64,000 bases of DNA from Candidatus Poribacteria bacterium (GTDB lineage: Bacteria > Poribacteria > WGA-4E > WGA-3G): assembly GCA_026710795.1 (NCBI GenBank), contig JAPOQK010000103.1, forward strand, positions 21,660 to 85,659. The letters run 5' to 3'. The position numbers and the translations under genes are program-made. Of the stretch, positions 1 through 8,620 are shown one piece after another; positions within the stretch are counted from its first letter, which is position 1; each line of letters starts with the position of its first letter. Under the pieces are notes generated by a model. That model did no database searches. It saw nothing but the letters and a program-made list of their open reading frames with translations, and was not told where the DNA came from.

Positions 1-786
1 TGGCTCGGAGAGTCTGAACGTAAAGTTAGAGAAATATTTCTTGCCGCACGCGAAAAACGTGCTGAGGGAAAACTCGCGTTTGTTTTTATAGATGAAGCAG
101 AATCCATTTTAGGCACCCGTCGTGCTATGCGCTCTCACAGTATATCTAATACATTAGTGCCTATGTTTTGTGCAGAAATGGACGGTATTGAGCCATTACA
201 AGAGGTGGTTATCATTCTGGCAACTAACCGACCAGACTTAATTGATCCTGCAATTCTACGTCCAGGACGGATTGATAGAAAGATCAAAGTCATACGTCCA
301 GATAAAGAAGCAGCAAAGGATATATTTGGTATCTATCTAACTCCAGATCTTCCAATTGATACAGAATCAGGAGAAACAGCGGATAAGCATGTCATTGACA
401 GTTTGATTACCCAAGTGGTAGATGAAATGTTCCGTGAAACTGCAGAAAACCGATTCCTTGAAGTCGCTCTCCGCAGCGGTAGGCGTGACATTCTTTACCG
501 TGGTCATCTCTGTAGTGGGGCAATAATTGAATCTATCGTTCAAAGAGCAAAAGAGACTGCAATGAAACGGGCAATCGCAGAATCGGACTCAGATACTGGT
601 ATAACCTCGGATGACCTGTTAGATGCACTCAATGCTGAATTCGGTGAAAACGATATTTTCCCACCGACAGAAGCTACTGAGGATTGGCTCAAACTCTTGG
701 ATTATGATCCTGTGAACGTTGTTAAAGTCACACCTATTCAACCTGAAAAAAGGGAACATCGTAAATCACCGAGTCCGGTGATTTAG
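1..786 (+). CDS. arc: Proteasome-associated AAA ATPase ARC/Mpa, 3' part
   Basis: The frame is open from the first base, so the 5' part lies outside the window; 261 residues are visible. They hold the second half of an AAA+ domain: Walker B FVFIDEAES (Asp31-Glu32 of the visible part), a sensor-1 region with ATNRPD, and the LRPGRIDRKIK arginine-finger segment, followed by the C-terminal helical lid. These closely resemble mycobacterial Mpa, the hexameric ring that unfolds Pup-tagged proteins and feeds them into the 20S proteasome. The position directly upstream of dop, the modifier, prcB, prcA and pafA supports this role. One oddity is the C-terminus, KSPSPVI: known Mpa proteins end in a Gln-Tyr-Leu-type tail that docks on the proteasome, and no tyrosine is present here. 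Confidence 0.93.
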   Translation, partial: WLGESERKVREIFLAAREKRAEGKLAFVFIDEAESILGTRRAMRSHSISNTLVPMFCAEMDGIEPLQEVVIILATNRPDLIDPAILRPGRIDRKIKVIRPDKEAAKDIFGIYLTPDLPIDTESGETADKHVIDSLITQVVDEMFRETAENRFLEVALRSGRRDILYRGHLCSGAIIESIVQRAKETAMKRAIAESDSDTGITSDDLLDALNAEFGENDIFPPTEATEDWLKLLDYDPVNVVKVTPIQPEKREHRKSPSPVI

Positions 787-844
787 ATTTTTACTTCATC
801 TTGATACATCACACCTTTCTGATAATCATTGAAAGACACATATA

Positions 845-2362
845 ATGTCCAGACTTTTTGGAATTGAAACCGAATACGGTATCACACTTGAAAACGCTGA
901 AAATATAGACCCTGTCAAGGAATCCATTGAACTGATAAAGAATTATCGGCGTGACCCGTTCTTGCCACAATGGGATTATGACGGTGAGGATCCATATCGA
1001 GATGAACGCGGATTCCGAGCAAAACATCTTAATAATCATCCTGATGAAATAGAAGAAGAAAAACGAGACAAAGAACGATTTGCCAAGGAACCGAGACGTT
1101 CCTTCAGAGAAATCAAGAGTGATCGTATACTTATCAATGGTGCGCGTCTTTACAATGACCATGCACATCCAGAATATTCTACTCCTGAATGTCAAAGTAT
1201 ATTTGACCTTGTTGCACATGACAAAGCAGGTGAAAGGATACTTCATAAATGTGCTGTAAGACGTAGTAAAGAACTTGAGCAACGTGTAATCTTATACAAA
1301 AACAACACAGACTTTTACGGACATAGTTACGGATGCCACGATAACTATCTTATGGCAAGAGAAGTACCGTTTGATTATCTCAAAGCGTGTATTCTTCCGT
1401 TTTTTGTAACAAGACAAATTTTCGCTGGTGCGGGGAAAATAGGCATTGAAACCGAAGCAGGACTTGCAACACCCGGACATTTCCAACTCACCCAACGTTC
1501 CGATTTTTTCCACGTTGAGGCGAGTGTAGATACAATGCATAAGCGACCTATTGTTAATACCCGAGACGAACCACATGCAGATCCCACTACATACCGTAGA
1601 CTCCACGGTATCGTTGGCGATGCAAACATGTCCGAATACGCTACTGCACTGAAGATTGGCACGACAGCACTTGTAATTGATTTGATTGAACAACGACTAA
1701 TTCCAAAAAATATAGCGATTGCTAATCCAATTGATACAATTAAAGTGATTTCACACGATCAGACGTATCGATGGATGTTACAGAAAATTGATGGAAAGAT
1801 GATAAGTGCAATTGACCATCAACGAGAATATCTTTCACTTGCACAAAAACATCTCTCGCATCTAAATGGTGATACAGATTGGATCTTGACAGAGTGGGAA
1901 GCAACACTCAATGATCTTGAAAACGATCCGATGATACTTACGGACAGACTTGATTGGGTGGCAAAAAAGTGGTTGTTGGAGACATTCGTTGAATCCGAAG
2001 ATATTGAGTGGGATGATCCGTGGCTGCAGAGTATAGATTTAGAATATCACAACATTGACATGGCAGAGGGATTGTTTTATGGATTACAGATGCAACGTGT
2101 TATAACAGACGAACAAATCAATACAGCTATACATACACCGCCATTGGACACACGAGCATATTTCCGTGGAGAGGCACTCAACAAATTTGAAGATTCAATC
2201 AAAACTGTTCAATGGGATAGTATAACATTTGATATTCAGGGTAAACCTGTAACAGTTAATATGAACTCTCTTGCAAACGCAGAACTTGCACGAAAATATA
2301 ATGAAGCACTTGACTTATCACCGAACCCACAAACACTTGTTGAAAAACTTGGCTTGAGTTAA
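845..2362 (+). CDS. dop: Dop, deamidase/depupylase of the Pup/UBact system
   Basis: This 505-residue protein belongs to the PafA/Dop glutamine-synthetase-like family. It opens with SRLFGIETEYG, where the Glu-x-Glu pair binds Mg-ATP, has the LYNDHAHPEYS segment with the conserved catalytic-region Asp, then INTRDEPHAD and IQREY-type ATP-site motifs. It is assigned to Dop rather than PafA by the long early insertion with WDYDGEDPYRDERGF (Dop-loop region) and the C-terminal TRAYFRGE and WDSITFD segments, which match mycobacterial Dop. Dop removes the modifier from substrates and, where Pup ends in Gln, deamidates it. The modifier here already ends in Glu, so only the removal activity should be needed. 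It lies 58 bases after the ATPase gene and 56 bases before the modifier gene. Confidence 0.93.
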   Translation: MSRLFGIETEYGITLENAENIDPVKESIELIKNYRRDPFLPQWDYDGEDPYRDERGFRAKHLNNHPDEIEEEKRDKERFAKEPRRSFREIKSDRILINGARLYNDHAHPEYSTPECQSIFDLVAHDKAGERILHKCAVRRSKELEQRVILYKNNTDFYGHSYGCHDNYLMAREVPFDYLKACILPFFVTRQIFAGAGKIGIETEAGLATPGHFQLTQRSDFFHVEASVDTMHKRPIVNTRDEPHADPTTYRRLHGIVGDANMSEYATALKIGTTALVIDLIEQRLIPKNIAIANPIDTIKVISHDQTYRWMLQKIDGKMISAIDHQREYLSLAQKHLSHLNGDTDWILTEWEATLNDLENDPMILTDRLDWVAKKWLLETFVESEDIEWDDPWLQSIDLEYHNIDMAEGLFYGLQMQRVITDEQINTAIHTPPLDTRAYFRGEALNKFEDSIKTVQWDSITFDIQGKPVTVNMNSLANAELARKYNEALDLSPNPQTLVEKLGLS

Positions 2363-2418
2363 CACCAGTTTATAATACAAGAACTGTTTATTTATAGCAG
2401 ATTAAGGAGATATTTCTG

Positions 2419-2616
2419 ATGAGTAATAAGTTTGTCTTTTTCCCTGAACGCAAACAACGACCAGTAAAACCCGTTGAACCCGGTGATGGTGGTGACGGTA
2501 ACGATGCCCCGAAACGTCCCGATGTCAACAGACCCGATACCCAAGAACTGTTAAAACGTATGCGTCGCGTTGACAAAGACCAGTCTCGACGATACCGTCA
2601 AAGAACGGGGGAATAA
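2419..2616 (+). CDS. ubact: UBact-type ubiquitin-like protein modifier (Pup homologue)
   Basis: This small 65-residue hydrophilic protein sits exactly where pup lies in actinobacterial operons, between dop and prcB. It has a glycine/aspartate-rich middle (residues 21-30), a charged helical segment from about 40 to 58 (QELLKRMRRVDKD), and it ends in RQRTGE. The R-(T/S)-G-E end is the signature described for UBact, the Pup-like modifier of several Gram-negative phyla; the terminal Glu would be joined to substrate lysines by PafA. There are six lysines that could accept modification. An AAGGAGAT ribosome-binding site lies 10 bases before the ATG, and its TAA overlaps the prcB ATG by one base, so translation is probably coupled. 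Confidence 0.92.
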   Translation: MSNKFVFFPERKQRPVKPVEPGDGGDGNDAPKRPDVNRPDTQELLKRMRRVDKDQSRRYRQRTGE

Positions 2617-3497
2617 TGAAGCATAAAGGTGACTTTCTCAATCTATTAAGGCATGCTGACACCTTGATGGATGATGCTGAAGTCGCACGCGAAACATTTG
2701 AGGTGGACATAGAAAGAAAACAAAACCTTATTGGTGCAGCACCCAAACCGATCAGCGATGCACTTCAGTTTCCATCTCATGGGAAACCAACCCCCGGTAC
2801 TACACTGGAAATTCCTGAAGCAACTACCGTTGTCGCAATGCGTTACCAAAACGGAATTATCATCGCTGGAGATCGGCGTGCGACTGCCGGAACATCCATT
2901 GTTCATGACCGTGCTGAGAAAGTCCTTCCCATTGATGCCCATTCAGTTCTTGCTATTTCTGGGGCTCCAGCAATGGCTTATGAGATAGCACGTGTCTTAA
3001 AGCATTCATTCCAATATTTTCGGCGAAGCCAACTCCAAGAACTCAGTGTTGAAGGAAAACTCCGGACACTTTCACGTCTTATTCGCGACAATCTACCCAT
3101 GGCGATGCAAGGTATCGGTGCAGTTATTCCCATATTTGCTTTGTATGCACCACAAACAGACGAAGCGGAGAATGGGGGTAAAATATACTTCTACGATGCA
3201 CTTGGTGCACACTTTGAGAACGTGGATTTCGCGACAACAGGTTCCGGTTCTATATGGATACGTGGCGTATTGCGTTACCTTGATAGATGGGGTGATACCC
3301 GATTAGAAGATATGGATCAACGACAAGCAACCATAACTATATTAAGACTGCTTGATACCGCAAGTGAATATGATGCAGCAACAAGCGGTTACAACGCAAA
3401 AGCCGAAATATTTCCAACAGTCAAAACGATAACTCATGAGGGTGTAGAAAACCTTACTGAAGTATACCTAAAAGAATGTTACTTGGAGGCTACATAA
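2616..3497 (+). CDS. prcB: 20S proteasome beta subunit
   Basis: This 293-residue Ntn-hydrolase is the catalytic beta subunit of the bacterial 20S proteasome. A propeptide of about 69 residues precedes ATTVVAMRY; self-cleavage before Thr70 would expose the N-terminal threonine nucleophile. IIIAGDRRAT carries the conserved Asp-Arg-Arg and a downstream Lys lies in RAEKVLPI. The Ser-Gly-Ser of TTGSGS at about residue 208 is also typical. It overlaps the modifier stop by one base and its own stop overlaps the prcA ATG by one base (TAATG), so the two subunits are translationally coupled, which fits a 14:14 assembly. Confidence 0.95.
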   Translation: MKHKGDFLNLLRHADTLMDDAEVARETFEVDIERKQNLIGAAPKPISDALQFPSHGKPTPGTTLEIPEATTVVAMRYQNGIIIAGDRRATAGTSIVHDRAEKVLPIDAHSVLAISGAPAMAYEIARVLKHSFQYFRRSQLQELSVEGKLRTLSRLIRDNLPMAMQGIGAVIPIFALYAPQTDEAENGGKIYFYDALGAHFENVDFATTGSGSIWIRGVLRYLDRWGDTRLEDMDQRQATITILRLLDTASEYDAATSGYNAKAEIFPTVKTITHEGVENLTEVYLKECYLEAT

Positions 3498-4261
3498 TGC
3501 GCGATCTGCCGTATCGTTGGATTGAAGCAATTCAGGACCGGCGCGATTACATTGAAGACCAACTTAGACTTGGAAGTCCCGTTGTCGGACTACCTTATGA
3601 AAATGGCAGCCTCCTTCTAACAGTAACAAAAGGTGCTCAGAAAATATTTGAAGTCCATGACCGAATCGCACTCTCTGCTATAGGACATCCTGCGGACATA
3701 GAACAGTTACGCATGCTTGTAACCGATACTGCAAGCGTACAAGCTTTTCAAAGTGCTACGGAAGATGTGAACCTACACAGGCTAACACATTATGTATTAG
3801 CACACACTTTTAAACAAGCATTTGAAGCGATTGTCGGAGAAGCATATATTATCAAAATGCTCCTCGTTGAAATTGGGGATGGTGATGCTAAAACACAATT
3901 TACACATATAAATTACGATGGCAACGTTAATATACACGATGATTCTGCTGTGATTGGTGGCACAACGGAAATTGAAAATGCGATGCAAGACTATCTAATA
4001 ACCGAACAATCTGATACAGGATGCGACCTTGCCACCACAATTCAATTGGCACTCAAAACATGGGCAGTTGGTAGAGAGTTAAGTCAACGTTTTGAAGAAG
4101 CAGAGGATAATATAGAGGTAACAGACGAACAGATAGACGAAATTCTCAAAACAGAATTAGAAGAAGGGGAAATTGAGATAGGCATATTAGATAATACACT
4201 TCCTGCTGATACCAAATTTCGCATCTTATCTCAAGATGAAATTCAAGGTTTAACTAATTAA
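3497..4261 (+). CDS. prcA: 20S proteasome alpha subunit
   Basis: This 254-residue protein is an alpha-type proteasome subunit: same fold as PrcB but no exposed Thr nucleophile. It forms the outer rings and gate. The ATG at 3497 was chosen because TTGGAGGC provides a ribosome-binding site just upstream and the start overlaps the prcB stop; an in-frame ATG 21 bases earlier would read through that site and adds residues unlike the family. MRDLPYRWIEAIQDRRDYIEDQL resembles the N-terminal H0 helix of PrcA in its length and charge. The C-terminal 50 residues are strongly acidic. Length is close to mycobacterial PrcA. Confidence 0.93.
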   Translation: MRDLPYRWIEAIQDRRDYIEDQLRLGSPVVGLPYENGSLLLTVTKGAQKIFEVHDRIALSAIGHPADIEQLRMLVTDTASVQAFQSATEDVNLHRLTHYVLAHTFKQAFEAIVGEAYIIKMLLVEIGDGDAKTQFTHINYDGNVNIHDDSAVIGGTTEIENAMQDYLITEQSDTGCDLATTIQLALKTWAVGRELSQRFEEAEDNIEVTDEQIDEILKTELEEGEIEIGILDNTLPADTKFRILSQDEIQGLTN

Positions 4262-4304
4262 TTATAGTCAATACTGATTGCCTTCTATAAATTGGGGAAA
4301 AACC

Positions 4305-5765
4305 GTGTCATACAGAATAATGGGAATCGAAACCGAATTTGGATGCATGATCCAGTCTCCAGCGATACAAACACAACGTATTAAAGTATCTCCAGAAGGA
4401 ATCGCTGCCCGTGTTAGAGACTATACTTTCAAAAATCTTGAACTTGGTATCCCAGATCTACACTATCGTGATTGGGGTGAACCCCCCGGTAACGGTGGTT
4501 TCCTTTTCAATGGCGGAAGGTTATACATTGATATGGGGCATCTCGAATATGCAACACCAGAATGTGCCAACCTTTTTGACCTAATCGCCTATGATAAAGC
4601 CATTGAACATGTCATCAACGCCATTGTAAAAGACACAGGACTCTCCGAACACGTAGCATTCTACAAAAATAACATTGACCATTTCACTGGTGCAACTTTT
4701 GGATGCCACGAAAACTTCCAAGCACGACGCGATGTCCCCTTCTATAGAATCGTTATCCCAACTTTACTCCCATTTTTTGTAACCAGACAGATATTCGCTG
4801 GTGCGGGAAGAGTCGGTGGATATGATGATATCCTCGAATTTGGAGATGGACAATACAGTGTAGACGATTTTCTTGGATACCAAATTTCACAAAGAGCTGA
4901 TCATATCGTCACAGAAATTTATGAGTGGATTCAGTTCAGTAGGGCAATTATCAACACTCGCGACGAACCTTTAAGTGATTATACAAAATACCGTAGACTT
5001 CATCTCCTCGTAGGTGATTCTAACATGTCTGAGTATGCTACTGCACTGAAAGTCGGAACTACAGCACTTGTCCTTGATGCAATTGAAAAACATTTTGACG
5101 TTCATGGAGAAAAACTTCCAATTCCGAATATTGACCTTATTGATCCTATTGCTGCTATCAAACATATCTCACGGGACACAACACTTGAATGGCAAGTTGA
5201 TTTGCAAAACGGTAGAACTGTTTCTGCAATTGACATTCAACGCGAATATCTCAACTTTGTTCAAGATGTCCTATCCAAGCCCGATGAAATTACTGAGTGG
5301 ATCCTTACTGAATGGGAGACAGTGTTAAATGACCTTGAAGCAGATTGGACACGACTAACAACCCGACTTGATTGGACAGCAAAAAAGTGGTTTCTTGATA
5401 CAATGATGGCAGAAGAGGATCTTACTTGGGATGATCCTTGGCTAAAAAGCCTTGATTTGGAATACCATAATATTGATACAGATAGCGGGATTTTCTACGC
5501 ACTTCAGAACGAAGGGTGTATAAGACGTGTCATTTCGGACGAACATATTAGTCATGCAATCACTAATGCACCTCGCGACACTCGAGCAAAGGTTCGCGGG
5601 TATCTCATGCGAAACCTGAAAAAACAGAAAATGCCATGTATTGTTGACTGGCACCACATCTATGCTGGACAAACCGAGTGTTTTGAAATGAAAGAACCTT
5701 TTGATACCTCAGTACCAAAAGCACAAAGATGGCTCAAAACACTTAAACTCAGGCAAAGAATATAA
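4305..5765 (+). CDS. pafA: PafA, Pup/UBact-protein ligase
   Basis: This 486-residue protein is the ligase that activates the C-terminal Glu of the modifier with ATP and joins it to lysines of target proteins. It has RIMGIETEFG at the start, identical in style to actinobacterial PafA, LYIDMGHLEYATPE with the catalytic-region Asp, YKNNIDHFTG, INTRDEPLSD, AIDIQREYL, and a C-terminal VDWHHIYAGQ that matches the VDWVHL of PafA. The GTG at 4305 is preferred because TTGGGGAA lies just upstream and it yields the family N-terminus; a TTG at 4278 has no clear ribosome-binding site. It is paralogous to the dop product three genes earlier and closes the operon. Confidence 0.93.
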   Translation: MSYRIMGIETEFGCMIQSPAIQTQRIKVSPEGIAARVRDYTFKNLELGIPDLHYRDWGEPPGNGGFLFNGGRLYIDMGHLEYATPECANLFDLIAYDKAIEHVINAIVKDTGLSEHVAFYKNNIDHFTGATFGCHENFQARRDVPFYRIVIPTLLPFFVTRQIFAGAGRVGGYDDILEFGDGQYSVDDFLGYQISQRADHIVTEIYEWIQFSRAIINTRDEPLSDYTKYRRLHLLVGDSNMSEYATALKVGTTALVLDAIEKHFDVHGEKLPIPNIDLIDPIAAIKHISRDTTLEWQVDLQNGRTVSAIDIQREYLNFVQDVLSKPDEITEWILTEWETVLNDLEADWTRLTTRLDWTAKKWFLDTMMAEEDLTWDDPWLKSLDLEYHNIDTDSGIFYALQNEGCIRRVISDEHISHAITNAPRDTRAKVRGYLMRNLKKQKMPCIVDWHHIYAGQTECFEMKEPFDTSVPKAQRWLKTLKLRQRI

Positions 5766-5820
5766 TGGTTTCTTGTTAAAATCAGATTTACACACAATCA
5801 ATAATTATTCCATTTTTCCC

Positions 5821-5849
5821 TTGACATCACCATTTTAATAGGATATAAT
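5821..5849 (+). promoter_or_regulatory. Consensus sigma70-type promoter upstream of the DUF1501 gene
   Basis: TTGACA (5821-5826) and TATAAT (5844-5849) are perfect consensus hexamers separated by 17 bases. Transcription would begin near 5857, leaving a leader of about 155 bases before the ATG at 6012. The leader contains a short possible hairpin around 5870-5890 (GGAAGGTTTTCC core). Confidence 0.75.
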
Positions 5850-6011
5850 TAAGCAATTCTCATCGTGTAGTGCGGTTAGGAAGGTTTTCCGCTCCGAATA
5901 TCGCATCATTACCAAGATAAAACCATCCAATGTAATATGCAAAACTGTTAGTATAATATTGAAGATAGAACATTACAAGATAACTGCTAACCAAGTATTG
6001 GGAGGACAATT

Positions 6012-7325
6012 ATGCCTCAAAGAGACTGCACATCCACAGACTGTGAAGGATTTTATCGCAGAGATCTAATTAAAGCTGGTGTTTTAAGCTTTTTTGGCTT
6101 CGGTCTGACCGACTTTTTCCGATTGAAAGCTGTAGCAGCACCAACTGCTAAACCTGCCTCAGCCAAATCAGTGATACTTGTCTGGTTAGGCGGTGGTCCC
6201 AGCCATCTTGATATGTGGGATCTCAAACCCAACGCTCCTGAAGAAATCCGTGGTCTGTTCAAACCTATTCCCACAAACGTCAACGGTATCCAGATTAGTG
6301 AACATATGCCAAGGCTTGCAAAACAGGCAGATAAACTCTGTATCATCCGTTCAATGACTTCGCCAGAAGCTGCACATGAACGTGGCACACATTATATGAT
6401 AACAGGTTATCAACCCTTACCCGGCTTTGCTGTTCCTGGTCACGGAGCTGTTGTTGCCGAACTCAAAGAACAACGGAGTGCTTTACCGCCTTACATCGCT
6501 ATACCTTCGCCAGTGGCTTATGCTGGTGGTGGATTCTTAGGTGCATCGCTTGATCCGTTTTCTCCAGATGGTAATCCAGCAAGCAATAATTTTAAAGTTC
6601 GAGATTTAGAACCCCCAAGAGGTGTTTCTTATGAGCGCGTTGAAAGTAGAAAAGACCTGCGTCAAGCAGTAGATAACGCCTTCAAGAAATACGAAGCAGG
6701 GAATCCAAAGGTTGAGGCAATGGATGATTTCTATTCCGCAGCTTACAACCTGATGAGTTCCGATGATGCTCGCGGAGCATTTAACCTCAAAAAGGAACCT
6801 AAACAGATTCGCGACGCATATCGCAGAGACACTTTCGGTCAAAGTTGTCTACTCGCACGAAGACTTGTTGAAGCAGGGGTTAACTTCGTCACTGTCAGTA
6901 ATGGCGGTTGGGATAACCACAACAATATCTTCTCGTCCTTGCCGGGGAAACTCAATGCATTTGATCAGACAATGGCTACTTTGATTAATGACCTATCACA
7001 ACGCGGGTTACTTGAAAGCACACTCGTAGTTGCTATGGGTGAATTCGGCAGAACACCAGTCATCAACCGAAACGGTGGACGTGACCACCATCCAAGAGTA
7101 TTTTCCATAATGTTAACTGGTGGCGGAGTTGAAGGCGGACAGGTTGTCGGGGCATCCGATCCATTCGGAATAGAACCTGCAGAAACACCTGTACGACCTG
7201 AGGACTTGTCTGCAACGATCTATCAAAGCCTCGGTATTGATTACAATCAGAGCATTGAATCTCCTGATGGTGTCCGCATTGTCCTTTCACGTGGTGGACG
7301 ACCAATCCGAGGTGTCTTGTCTTAG
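6012..7325 (+). CDS. DUF1501 family protein, Tat-exported
   Basis: This 437-residue protein has a twin-arginine signal (YRRDLIKAGVLSFFGFG, Arg16-Arg17) and then a DUF1501 domain, a sulfatase/alkaline-phosphatase-like fold common in Planctomycetes, Verrucomicrobia and Poribacteria-like bacteria. VWLGGGPSHLDMWDLKPNAP, MGEFGRTP and GGRDHHP are hallmark segments; their Asp and His residues probably bind metal. The substrate is unknown. It starts a set of three co-directional genes with a WD40 protein and a haem-binding PPC-domain protein. In related bacteria DUF1501 genes often sit with DUF1549/DUF1553 cytochrome-like genes, so the haem motifs two genes downstream may play that part. A GGGAGG site lies 8 bases before the ATG and a consensus promoter about 160 bases upstream. 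Confidence 0.9.
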   Translation: MPQRDCTSTDCEGFYRRDLIKAGVLSFFGFGLTDFFRLKAVAAPTAKPASAKSVILVWLGGGPSHLDMWDLKPNAPEEIRGLFKPIPTNVNGIQISEHMPRLAKQADKLCIIRSMTSPEAAHERGTHYMITGYQPLPGFAVPGHGAVVAELKEQRSALPPYIAIPSPVAYAGGGFLGASLDPFSPDGNPASNNFKVRDLEPPRGVSYERVESRKDLRQAVDNAFKKYEAGNPKVEAMDDFYSAAYNLMSSDDARGAFNLKKEPKQIRDAYRRDTFGQSCLLARRLVEAGVNFVTVSNGGWDNHNNIFSSLPGKLNAFDQTMATLINDLSQRGLLESTLVVAMGEFGRTPVINRNGGRDHHPRVFSIMLTGGGVEGGQVVGASDPFGIEPAETPVRPEDLSATIYQSLGIDYNQSIESPDGVRIVLSRGGRPIRGVLS

Positions 7326-7350
7326 ACAAATTTCATACCTAACATAATGT

Positions 7351-7384
7351 ACGTGAGGGTAACAGTTCCCTGTTGTCCTCACGT
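7351..7384 (+). terminator. Long hairpin downstream of the DUF1501 gene
   Basis: ACGTGAGG (7351-7358) pairs with CCTCACGT (7377-7384), followed inward by two G-T wobbles and AACAG/CTGTT around a TTCC loop, giving a nearly continuous 15-pair stem. No long T run follows, so it may be a weak terminator, an mRNA 3'-end stabiliser or an attenuator before the WD40 gene. Confidence 0.55.
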
Positions 7385-7515
7385 TGCTACTTAGTTTACG
7401 AGTTGGCACCCAATTCTTACAAACTACAGATTAAATCAAATCTTTAGTAGTCATGTTACACGTTTTCTGATAGTCATTCCCACAAAGACATTCCCACAAT
7501 TTACACAATGATTTT

Positions 7516-8562
7516 ATGAAGAACCACAAAAACTACACCCCATTTATTTTACCAATTATTGTTCTTACAGTGATTACACCGCTTGTAATACTAATTCACG
7601 CAGACGAACATCAGCAGCCTAAAGAACAAATTCTATCACCCATCTGGGCACTTCAATTTAGTCCCGATGGGAAATCACTTGCTGTGGGGAAATATCAATG
7701 GGTAGAACTATGGGACATAGAAACACAGGAAATCACCCATATTTATGAACCACACTTAGGTCGTATCAGATGTCTACAATTTTCATCTGACGGTAAGATG
7801 CTTTATGCAAGTGGTGGTCAGGCAGCACAAAACGGTGAAATCCGTGTATGGGACGTTGCTACAGAAGAACTCCTCAATACTTACGAAATACATGCAGATA
7901 CCATTGAATCAATTTCCATCAGTCCCGATAATGCAAAATTACTCACCGCAAGTATGGACGAGTTTAGTGCTGTTATCGACTTAGTTAATCTGGATGTTAC
8001 ATCCCCTTTAGACAATCAAGCAAAATGGTTAACGCAACACGTCGGAAGAGTTCTTTGCACATTATATCATCCAAACGGAGACTATTTTGTCACTGGAAGT
8101 GAAGATAAAACCCTAAAAGTATGGAATCCTGAAGACTATACGGTACTTGTCAGTTTTGATGGAAATGACGACTCTGTCTATTCACTTGCTTATGCAGCAC
8201 AAGAAAACCTTATTGTATCAGGATCTGCTGATAATGTTGTCCGTTCTTGGAGAATCACACAAAACGATGGAAATACAAGAGGGGCTGCTGTTAGGAACTT
8301 CAGTGGACATCAAGGACCAGTATATAGCGTAGATTGCGGAGTATGGAACGGACAACAAGTTGTCGCATCAGGAAGTGCTGACTCATCCGTGATAATATGG
8401 GATATTCTATCTGGTAATAGACGCAGAACTTTTAACCAACCTACAGATGCTGTGTATGCAGTTAAAATTAGCCCAGACGGTAATCGGGTTGCTGCTGGCA
8501 GCCGTGATGGATTGGTGCGAATCTGGAATATCCAAAACAATAGATTGACACACGAATTTTAA
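7516..8562 (+). CDS. Secreted or anchored WD40-repeat protein
   Basis: This 348-residue protein begins with a hydrophobic segment (about residues 10-28) that is either a signal peptide or a membrane anchor. The rest is WD40 repeats: SPDGKSLAVG, FSSDGKMLYASGG, HPNGDYFVTGSEDKTLKVW, IVSGSADNVVRSW, VASGSADSSVIIWD and SPDGNRVAAGSRDGLVRIW are successive blade ends, about seven in all, which would close a single beta-propeller. Such propellers are protein-interaction platforms and no catalytic site is visible. It lies between the DUF1501 protein and the haem/PPC-domain protein and probably acts with them outside the cytoplasm. There is no strong ribosome-binding site before the ATG. Confidence 0.85.
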   Translation: MKNHKNYTPFILPIIVLTVITPLVILIHADEHQQPKEQILSPIWALQFSPDGKSLAVGKYQWVELWDIETQEITHIYEPHLGRIRCLQFSSDGKMLYASGGQAAQNGEIRVWDVATEELLNTYEIHADTIESISISPDNAKLLTASMDEFSAVIDLVNLDVTSPLDNQAKWLTQHVGRVLCTLYHPNGDYFVTGSEDKTLKVWNPEDYTVLVSFDGNDDSVYSLAYAAQENLIVSGSADNVVRSWRITQNDGNTRGAAVRNFSGHQGPVYSVDCGVWNGQQVVASGSADSSVIIWDILSGNRRRTFNQPTDAVYAVKISPDGNRVAAGSRDGLVRIWNIQNNRLTHEF

Positions 8563-8620
8563 CGCAGTTTAGTTGGAGCAGTTGGTAACCAGTCACTGAC
8601 CATTATGGAGGGAACATTCA

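Noticed and set aside
809..1693. Minus-strand frames of 157, 133 and 95 codons opposite dop
   Set aside because: Low-complexity, Cys/Phe-rich, no start context, and fully covered by the well-supported dop gene.
7516..8562. CRISPR array or tandem DNA repeat in WD40 genes
   Set aside because: The repeats are coding WD40 blades of uneven length, not uniform direct repeats with spacers.
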